Shown here in pieces: positions 5,990-11,462 of a DNA stretch of 12,073 nucleotides. The stretch is from NCBI GenBank assembly GCA_031271075.1, contig JAISWN010000248.1:1-12073 (forward strand). The letters are read 5' to 3'. Position numbers and translations under genes: made by a program. Each line of letters starts with the position of its first letter. The stretch's first letter is position 1. The notes under the pieces are model-generated. The model saw only the letters and a program-made list of their open reading frames with translations. It did not search any database and was not told the origin of the DNA. This DNA comes from Treponema sp. GTDB taxonomy: Bacteria > Spirochaetota > Spirochaetia > Treponematales > Breznakiellaceae.

Positions 5990-7692
5990 TTTCCGCCCTC
6001 CCTAAGGCTTTCGGTAAGCTTGGTCAGGGCGATCTTGGTTTCCGCGGCGGTTTCCCCCAGGAGGCTGGCGATCTCCTGTACCGTCCGCATCTGTTTTTCG
6101 ATTACCTGTCCGCTTATCTCCAGGGTCTTGCGGTTAAGCTCCTCCTTGGCTTCCCGCTGGAGCATCTCCCCGGTTACGTCCCGCATGATGCCGATGATGA
6201 TGTGATAGTTCTTGTCGTAGATAACCGACTGTTCCACATACTTCTTGTAGTCCGCCAGAAAAACCCGCCGGTTGTAGCTGCTCTGTTCTTTCTGTACCGC
6301 CTCCACGAAGGGCATGGGATCCAGGATGCGCACCACCTGATCCCCCAGGATGTCCGCAGCCTTAATGTTCATCATCCCGCAGGCGGCGGCGTTGATCTGC
6401 TGCACCTCGAAATTTTCGTTCAGCACGATTATTCCGTTAGGGGTATTTTTAATGATGTTGTCCGAAAAAGACTCGGCCTTTTCCTTGAGCCAGGGAAGGC
6501 ACATTTCAATGTTCGCCTTGCCTTCCAGCACCGCCAGGGCCTTGTCCCGGCAGGTATTGTAACCGCAGCAGCCGCAGTTAAGTTCATCCTCGATCCGGGT
6601 CTTTCCCATTTTCTTCAACACTTCCTCTATCGCGCCGGGGCCTACGTGGATCTTCCCGGGCGCAAGGGAATCGAAATTTCTGGAGAGGGCCTCCGGCGGG
6701 TAATCCTGAACCGCAAAATCCCTGCTCCCCGCGGAAGAATGTACCGCCAGGTAGCTCCGCAGCGGATTCTCCCGGGCCCTGCCCATGGCCGGTCCCCCGA
6801 TGCAGCTTCCCGGGCAGGCGGACATTTCGATAAAGCAGTTCCGAAGCCCTCCCCCGCAAAGGTCTTCCAGAACCTTGACGCAGTTGCCGATACCGTCAAC
6901 GGCAAGGTAGACGTAGTTCCTGTTTTCCTTCGCCATGGTACTGAGGATACCCCCGGTAACCGGAAAGAGCCGGGTCAGGGTCCTGTCGTCCCCGTCCCCC
7001 GCCGTATCCGCCCCGTCCGCCTCCGGTTCTATGCCCCGGCCTCGCAGCCAGGCGGAAAGCTCGCTGAAGGTAAGGACACAGTCCACCGGCCGCTCCGCCC
7101 CGGGACATTCGTCGTCCGCTTCGGCCTTCTTGGATATGCAGGGTCCGATAAAAACCGTTTTGGCCCCAGGGTAACGGCGCTTCAGATCCATGCAGTGGGC
7201 CTGCATGGGGGAAAGTACCGGCGCGGCGCAGGGGATGGCGGCGGGGTAGTATTTCCTGATAAGCAGATTTACTGTGGGGCAGCAGGTGCTGAGGATAGCT
7301 TTTCCCGTATTCCGGTTTACCAGGGCGTCGTACTGTTTTTTTACCATGGCGGCCCCCAGGGCGGTCTCCTCAAGCCCGGCAAAGCCCAGCCGCGCCAGGG
7401 TCTCCCCCATCCGGGCGGCGGAAAAACCGGGGAAGCCGGCGGCGAAGGAAGGGGCCAGGCTTGCGTATACCGGGGCGGAACCGGCGATCAGGGCCTCCGC
7501 CCTGGCAGTATCGCTGCGGATCTCCTTTGCCTTCTGGGGACAGGCGACAAAACAGCGGCCGCAGAGGATACATTCGTCCTGGATGATGTGGGCGTGGCTG
7601 CCGGCGAAACCGATGGACTTGACCGGACAGTTCCTGATGCACTTGTAGCAGGTTTTGCAGTCCGCCGTCTTCAAGGTTAGATATTCAGACAT
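5986..7692 (-). CDS. hydS: Putative H2-sensing [FeFe]-hydrogenase with PAS domain (HydS-like)
   Basis: Order of parts in the 568 residues: 2[4Fe-4S] ferredoxin (C12/C15/C18/C22 and C41/C44/C47/C51); H-cluster domain with STCCPT (C137, C138), IGPCISKKAE (C185) and SACPGSCIGGP (C293, C297); a further [4Fe-4S] domain NCGCCGYNTC...C (C373, C376, C381, C398); PAS domain (about 402-510); and a C-terminal helical, probably coiled-coil segment (505-565). There is no histidine kinase, GGDEF or DNA-binding output. All H-cluster cysteines are present, but the motifs differ from catalytic enzymes (GPC for MPC; GSCIGGP for GGCxxGGG), as in sensory group C hydrogenases. It lacks the N-terminal [2Fe-2S] and His-Cys3 domains of the catalytic subunit. 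The role as H2 or redox sensor signalling to the overlapping phosphatase is an inference from architecture and the 4-base overlap. Start at 7692 is supported by GGGAGGG 6 bases upstream. Confidence 0.88.
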   Translation of the reverse strand: MSEYLTLKTADCKTCYKCIRNCPVKSIGFAGSHAHIIQDECILCGRCFVACPQKAKEIRSDTARAEALIAGSAPVYASLAPSFAAGFPGFSAARMGETLARLGFAGLEETALGAAMVKKQYDALVNRNTGKAILSTCCPTVNLLIRKYYPAAIPCAAPVLSPMQAHCMDLKRRYPGAKTVFIGPCISKKAEADDECPGAERPVDCVLTFSELSAWLRGRGIEPEADGADTAGDGDDRTLTRLFPVTGGILSTMAKENRNYVYLAVDGIGNCVKVLEDLCGGGLRNCFIEMSACPGSCIGGPAMGRARENPLRSYLAVHSSAGSRDFAVQDYPPEALSRNFDSLAPGKIHVGPGAIEEVLKKMGKTRIEDELNCGCCGYNTCRDKALAVLEGKANIEMCLPWLKEKAESFSDNIIKNTPNGIIVLNENFEVQQINAAACGMMNIKAADILGDQVVRILDPMPFVEAVQKEQSSYNRRVFLADYKKYVEQSVIYDKNYHIIIGIMRDVTGEMLQREAKEELNRKTLEISGQVIEKQMRTVQEIASLLGETAAETKIALTKLTESLREGGK

Positions 7693-7706
7693 AGCTATCC
7701 CTCCCG

Positions 7707-7730
7707 CTTTCCGTTTTTTTTTCCGGAAAG
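7707..7730 (-). promoter_or_regulatory. Hairpin with an A9 loop just before the sensor gene's ribosome binding site
   Basis: CTTTCCG (7707-7713) and CGGAAAG (7724-7730) are perfect 7-bp arms. On the minus-strand transcript the loop is G followed by nine As. The GGGAGGG ribosome binding site (7699-7705) begins one base after the stem, and the ATG is 6 bases further. The homopolymer and the stem could affect translation of the sensor gene. No T tract follows, so it is not a terminator. Confidence 0.4.
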
Positions 7731-7802
7731 CCTCTGTAAAGCGAGAAAATATACTGCAGGACTATGACCTGGTTTTTGACGGGTCAGGCGCCGGAACTCT
7801 CA

Positions 7803-7818
7803 GGAACCTTCCGGTTCC
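7803..7818 (-). repeat. Short hairpin with a GNRA-type loop after the kinase gene
   Basis: GGAACC (7803-7808) and GGTTCC (7813-7818) are perfect arms. On the transcript the 4-base loop reads GGAA, a GNRA tetraloop. It lies 11 bases after the kinase stop codon and lacks a following T tract, so it is more likely an RNA-end-stabilising stem or a partial attenuator than a terminator. Confidence 0.35.
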
Positions 7819-7828
7819 CGGATATTCC

Positions 7829-8593
7829 CTATTCGTATTCCACGATATTTACCTGACGGAGAAGGAAATCCCGCTCCTCCGCCTTTTTCTTTACCAGTTG
7901 GGAAGCGGCCGCTATGGCTATCCACTTTTCCACATACTGAAGGGCCGTGTCGCTCTTCGCGCAGAAAAGCTCCAGGTAGCGGTCGGGAATGTCGGGGTTC
8001 TCCGGAAAAAGATCCCGGTACAGGTTGAACATCAGCCAGGTCTGGGCCGCGTCCGCGGAGGCGTTGCCCTGGGTCGCGTGGGACCAGTCGATGATGTAAG
8101 CCTCGTCATTTCCGGTAATAACGATGTTGCTGGGGATAAAATCCCCGTGGCAAAGCTTGGTATGCCGGGGCATGCTGTCAAGCCGGGTGTGAAGCTCGTA
8201 GCGGTTCGTGGCGTCAAGACCGCCGTCGCGGATCTTCCGGTGCATTTTTTCGATTAGTACCGGGAGCCGGGGAGCGTTGTACTTGTGCATTTCAAGCTGG
8301 ATATCCACGAAACGTTCAAGGAATTCGTCGAAACGGTCCGGTTCGTTTCTCATCCTGTCCAGCAGGGTGGTTCCCTCAATGTACTCCCAGACAATGGCCC
8401 ACTTGCCCTCTATCTGCCTTACCTCGACGATCCTGGGAACCTTCAGCCCCGTTTCCCCCACCGCGGCAAGGTTCAGGGCCTCGTTAAACACATCGGAGAC
8501 CGGGTATTCGTTCCCCATCACCTTGTAGACCCTGCCATCTTCCAGGTAAATCGTCTTGTTAGGACGTTCCACGATAATTTTCCGTTCACTCAT
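7829..8593 (-). CDS. APH/choline-kinase-fold phosphotransferase of unknown substrate
   Basis: The 254-residue protein has the aminoglycoside-phosphotransferase kinase fold: a candidate ATP lysine K24 (RVYKVMG), E38 in the following helix, the hinge IVWEYIEGTTL, the catalytic loop LCHGDFIPSNIVI (H149, D151, N156) and the metal-binding IIDWSHA (D169). All core kinase residues appear intact. Families with this fold phosphorylate antibiotics, choline, homoserine, sugars or proteins, and I cannot tell which applies. I place the start at 8593: its ATG overlaps the adhE stop by 4 bases (ATGA) with a GGGGG run 8 or so bases upstream. An in-frame start at 8689 would bury 100 bp in adhE and adds an unconserved-looking leader. 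The tight coupling to adhE suggests a metabolic or regulatory partner rather than drug resistance, but this is inference. Confidence 0.8.
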   Translation of the reverse strand: MSERKIIVERPNKTIYLEDGRVYKVMGNEYPVSDVFNEALNLAAVGETGLKVPRIVEVRQIEGKWAIVWEYIEGTTLLDRMRNEPDRFDEFLERFVDIQLEMHKYNAPRLPVLIEKMHRKIRDGGLDATNRYELHTRLDSMPRHTKLCHGDFIPSNIVITGNDEAYIIDWSHATQGNASADAAQTWLMFNLYRDLFPENPDIPDRYLELFCAKSDTALQYVEKWIAIAAASQLVKKKAEERDFLLRQVNIVEYE

Positions 8594-11220
8594 ACTTTTA
8601 CCCCCTGCCCCGGTATCCCGTAATAGGCGTTTAGGTACATCTGCTTGATCTCCCCGATCAATGGATACCGGGGATTCGCCCCGGTACACTGATCATCGAA
8701 AGCCTGTTCACTCATATTGTCAAGCCGGGAGAGGAAATCTTTTTCGTCGATACCGTACTCCCTGATTGTTTTCCTGATCCCCACCCGCTCCTTAAGCCGG
8801 GCAATGGCGGCGATAAGGCTTTCCAGTTTCTCCTCATCGGTCTTCCCCTTGAGCCCCAGGGCCCCGGCGATTTCCCCGTAACGGGCCAGGGCACGGGGAT
8901 GATCGTACTGGGGAAAGGTTCCCATCTTGGGGGGAGCCTCCAGGGCGTTGAAGCGCAGAACCTCTTCGATCATCAGGGCGTTGGCGATCCCGTGGGGCAG
9001 GTGGTGGAACGCTCCCAGCTTGTGGGCCATGGAATGACAGACCCCCAGGAAGGCGTTGGCAAAGGCCATGCCGGCGATAGTGGCGGCGTTGGCCATCTTT
9101 TCCCGGGCCTTGGGATCGGCGGCCCCCTTCTCGTAGGCCCTGGGCAGGTATTCAAAGATCAACTCCAGGGCCTTGACGGCAAGACCGTCGGTGTAGTCGG
9201 TAGCCATGAGGGAGGCGTAAGCTTCCAGGGCGTGGGTCAGGGCGTCGATGCCGCTGGCGCTGGTAAGCCCCTGGGGGGCGTTCATCTGGAGATCCGCATC
9301 CACAATAGCCATATTGGGGAGAAGTTCGTAATCCGCCAGGGGATACTTCATTCCCGTTTCCCCGTCGGTGATCACCGCGAAGGGGGTTACCTCGCTGCCC
9401 GTGCCGGCGCTGGTGGGCACGGCGATAAAGCGGGCTTTCTCCCCCATTTTGGGGAAGCGGTAGATCCGCTTGCGGATATCCATGAAGCGCATAGCCATAT
9501 CCCGGAAGTCCGCCTCCGGGTGTTCGTAGAGGACCCACATGATCTTTGCCGCGTCCATGGCGGACCCGCCCCCCACCGCGATGATAACATCGGGCTGGAA
9601 ACTGATCATAACGGCGGCGCCCCGCCTGGCGCAGTCCAGGCTGGGATCGGGCTCCACGTCAAAGAAGGTCTCGTGGGCAATCCCCAGCTCTTCCAGCTTA
9701 TCCGTCACCCCTTTAGTGTAAGCGTTCCTGTAGAGGAACCTATCGGTAACGATGAAGGCCCGTTTCTTACCCATTACCGCCTTGAGTTCGTCCAGAGCTA
9801 CCGGGAGGCAGCCCCTTTTCAGGTATATTTTTTCAGGGGCCCTGAACCAGAGCATGTTTTCCCTCCTTTCCGCCAGAATTTTGATGTTCAAGAGCTGCTT
9901 AACCCCCACGTTTTCCGCCACCGAATTCCCCCCCCAGGAACCGCAACCCAGGGTAAGGGAGGGGGCCAGTTTGAAGTTGTAGAGATCCCCGATGCCCCCG
10001 TGGGACGAAGGGCTGTTCACCACCAGACGGCAGGTCTTCATCCGCAGGGCGAATTCCTCCAGCTTGGCCTTTTCCCGCGCCGGGTCCAGGTAAACGCTGG
10101 CGGTGTGCCCGTAGCCTCCGTCCCGGATCAGGGATTCCGCCTTGTCCAGGGCCTCTGCCCAGTCCTTGACCCGGTACATGGCCAGCACGGGGGAGAGCTT
10201 TTCGTGGGCGAATTCCTCGCCTGGATCCACGCTGCTTACCTCACCCAGGAGTATCTTGGTAGATTCGGGAACCTGTATCCCCGCCAGCTCGGCAATCTTA
10301 ACGGCCCGCTGGCCCACGATCCTGGCGTTAAGGGCCCCGTTGATAAGGATGGTCTTCCGCACCCTGTCGATTTCCCCGGGTTTGAGGAAGTAGCAGCCCC
10401 GGTAGATAAACTCCCCCTTTACCGCCTCGTAGATCCCCTCCGGGACGAGGACCGATTGTTCGCTGGCGCAGATCATCCCGTTGTCGAAGGTTTTGGAAAG
10501 GATGATCGAGTTTACCGCCAGCTTGATGTCCGCGCCGGAGTCGATAATGGCCGGCACGTTCCCGGAACCTACGCCGATAGCGGGCTTTCCCGAGGAGTAG
10601 GCCGCCTTGACCATGCCCGGTCCCCCGGTAGCCAGGATAATGTCCGCCTCCTTCATCACCAGGTTGGTAAGTTCCAGGCTGGGCTCGTCTATCCAGCCGA
10701 TGATCCCCTCCGGGGCGCCCGCCGCCACCGCCGCTTCCAGAACGATTCTTGCCGCCTCGCCCGTGCAGCCCTTGGCCCGGGGGTGGGGGGAGATGATGAT
10801 CCCGTTCCGGGTTTTCAGGGCTATAAGGCATTTGAAGATGGCCGTGGAAGTGGGGTTGGTGGTAGGTATAACCGCCGCCACCACGCCGACAGGCTCCGCC
10901 ACCTTCTTGACGCCCCAGGCCGGATCTTCTTCGATGATCCCGCAGGTCTTCGTGTCCTTGTAGGCGTTGTAGATATACTCCGAGGCGTAGTGGTTTTTTA
11001 TCACCTTGTCTTCCACCACCCCCATGCCGGTTTCCGCCACCGCCCTCTTGGCCAGCGGGAGGCGGGCGCGGTTTGCCGCCTCCGCCGCGGCAAAAAAGAT
11101 CCGATCCACCTGTTCCTGGGAGAATAAGGAAAATTCCACCTGGGCTTTCCGGATCTCTTTAAAAGCCCGCTCAAGGCTTTCCAGGTCTTTTACCGGTTCC
11201 CTGTTCGTCAGATCTGCCAT
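8590..11220 (-). CDS. adhE: Bifunctional acetaldehyde-CoA/alcohol dehydrogenase
   Basis: The 876-residue protein converts acetyl-CoA to acetaldehyde to ethanol, oxidising two NADH. The N-terminal CoA-acylating aldehyde dehydrogenase half (about 1-440) has the catalytic Cys in MICASEQSV (C251). A linker (441-465) leads to the iron-dependent alcohol dehydrogenase half with the NAD-binding GGGSAMDAAK (550-559), PTSAGTGSE, and metal ligands D659, H663, H729 and H743. These sit six positions after the iron ligands I recall for E. coli AdhE. Both active sites look intact. AdhE proteins usually assemble into spirosomes. The start at 11220 follows AAGGAAGGG (AAGGA core 8 bases from the ATG). The frame is open 60 codons further upstream, but that would run through the promoter. 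A strong promoter lies 130 bp upstream. As first gene of the cluster it links ethanol formation to the H2 genes downstream. Confidence 0.96.
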   Translation of the reverse strand: MADLTNREPVKDLESLERAFKEIRKAQVEFSLFSQEQVDRIFFAAAEAANRARLPLAKRAVAETGMGVVEDKVIKNHYASEYIYNAYKDTKTCGIIEEDPAWGVKKVAEPVGVVAAVIPTTNPTSTAIFKCLIALKTRNGIIISPHPRAKGCTGEAARIVLEAAVAAGAPEGIIGWIDEPSLELTNLVMKEADIILATGGPGMVKAAYSSGKPAIGVGSGNVPAIIDSGADIKLAVNSIILSKTFDNGMICASEQSVLVPEGIYEAVKGEFIYRGCYFLKPGEIDRVRKTILINGALNARIVGQRAVKIAELAGIQVPESTKILLGEVSSVDPGEEFAHEKLSPVLAMYRVKDWAEALDKAESLIRDGGYGHTASVYLDPAREKAKLEEFALRMKTCRLVVNSPSSHGGIGDLYNFKLAPSLTLGCGSWGGNSVAENVGVKQLLNIKILAERRENMLWFRAPEKIYLKRGCLPVALDELKAVMGKKRAFIVTDRFLYRNAYTKGVTDKLEELGIAHETFFDVEPDPSLDCARRGAAVMISFQPDVIIAVGGGSAMDAAKIMWVLYEHPEADFRDMAMRFMDIRKRIYRFPKMGEKARFIAVPTSAGTGSEVTPFAVITDGETGMKYPLADYELLPNMAIVDADLQMNAPQGLTSASGIDALTHALEAYASLMATDYTDGLAVKALELIFEYLPRAYEKGAADPKAREKMANAATIAGMAFANAFLGVCHSMAHKLGAFHHLPHGIANALMIEEVLRFNALEAPPKMGTFPQYDHPRALARYGEIAGALGLKGKTDEEKLESLIAAIARLKERVGIRKTIREYGIDEKDFLSRLDNMSEQAFDDQCTGANPRYPLIGEIKQMYLNAYYGIPGQGVKV

Positions 11221-11224
11221 AATA

Positions 11225-11233
11225 CCCTTCCTT
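11225..11233 (-). promoter_or_regulatory. Ribosome binding site fixing the adhE start
   Basis: On the minus strand AAGGAAGGG precedes the ATG at 11220, with the AAGGA core 8 bases away. No comparable site precedes the upstream in-frame Met at 11400, which decides the start. Confidence 0.7.
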
Positions 11234-11294
11234 TGGGGTGATTTTGCGCTTTGTTTCAAATGATAACGCAACCCCTTGCATATAGAAATAGGAG

Positions 11295-11310
11295 CCGGTT
11301 CCAAAACCGG
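11295..11310 (-). repeat. GC-rich 6-bp stem overlapping the larger leader hairpin
   Basis: CCGGTT (11295-11300) and AACCGG (11305-11310) are perfect arms around CCAA (UUGG on the adhE transcript). This stem shares bases with the 9-bp inverted repeat at 11298-11322, so the two cannot form together in RNA. Confidence 0.45.
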
Positions 11311-11322
11311 GCATTTTGGAAC
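11298..11322 (-). promoter_or_regulatory. 9-bp perfect inverted repeat in the adhE leader (operator or RNA hairpin)
   Basis: GTTCCAAAA (11298-11306) and TTTTGGAAC (11314-11322) are perfect 9-bp arms around a 7-base spacer. The element lies about +21 to +46 relative to the start predicted from the promoter. That suits a repressor roadblock, or a hairpin in the 5' leader. It does not resemble the Rex consensus I know (TTGTGAA/TTGTTAA half-sites), so no regulator is named. Confidence 0.5.
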
Positions 11323-11349
11323 AGCCTTCTCTGAATTCAATTCGATAAT

Positions 11350-11378
11350 AATATATCTATAAAATTTTATCGTGTCAA
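11350..11378 (-). promoter_or_regulatory. Sigma-70-type promoter for adhE
   Basis: On the minus strand a perfect -35 TTGACA (11378-11373) is followed after 17 bp by TATATT (11355-11350), one mismatch from consensus. The predicted start is near 11343, giving a leader of about 120 bases. The spacer contains a 12-bp palindrome ATAAAATTTTAT (11359-11370), and CGATAA/TTATCG arms (11343-11348 and 11367-11372) bracket the -10 region. Both are possible operator sites, but the AT-rich context makes chance palindromes common. Confidence 0.8.
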
Positions 11379-11422
11379 GAGGATGGGACAGCGAATCCAA
11401 GAATTTTCATTCCCAATTAAAC

Positions 11423-11437
11423 CAAAACGCCGTTTTG
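11423..11437. promoter_or_regulatory. 15-bp palindrome CAAAACG-C-CGTTTTG upstream of the Rpn gene
   Basis: Perfect 7-bp arms with a single central base end 25 bp before the Rpn ATG. It shares the half-site CCAAAAC with the adhE-leader repeat at 11301-11307. It could be an operator for the nuclease gene, for both divergent units, or a short RNA stem. Confidence 0.35.
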
Positions 11438-11462
11438 ACCCCCTATATATACGGAGGTTTTT

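Larger units (their letters stand above)
7693..7828 (-). other. 136-bp gap between kinase and sensor genes
   Basis: This is the only sizeable gap inside the gene cluster and holds no ORF. On the minus strand it contains a TATATT at 7753-7748 that could be a -10 box, but no acceptable -35 lies 16-18 bp upstream, so a promoter is not claimed. It also holds a TGAC-CC-GTCA short palindrome (7778-7787) and the two hairpins listed separately. Whether the sensor and hydrogenase genes depend on the adhE promoter is open. Confidence 0.4.

Noticed and set aside
6202..7680. 492-codon plus-strand open frame opposite the sensory hydrogenase
   Set aside because: No recognisable motifs and low-complexity basic/Gly-rich translation. 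The minus-strand gene has all H-cluster and Fe-S ligands.
7741..7780. Promoter for the sensor/hydrogenase genes in the 136-bp gap
   Set aside because: A TATATT is present, but no -35 hexamer lies at suitable spacing and there is no extended -10, so it cannot be supported from sequence alone.
8594..8689. Longer start for the APH-fold kinase
   Set aside because: It would overlap adhE by 100 bp. The ATGA overlap at 8590-8593 with a purine-rich site gives a better start, and the fold begins after it.
8899..11127. 742-codon open frame on the plus strand opposite adhE
   Set aside because: It is antisense to a fully conserved AdhE with intact motifs. Its composition (Gly, His, Pro, Arg rich) and lack of recognisable domains fit a shadow frame caused by GC-rich codon use.
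11238..11275. Possible Rex site near the adhE start (TTGCG...CGCAA arms and TTTG/CAAA)
   Set aside because: The arms are only 4-5 bp with wide spacing, and the bases do not match the Rex consensus.
11221..11400. 60-codon upstream extension of adhE
   Set aside because: The extension would start upstream of the -35 box, has no ribosome binding site and no conserved sequence. The ATG at 11220 has a good ribosome binding site and gives the normal family length.
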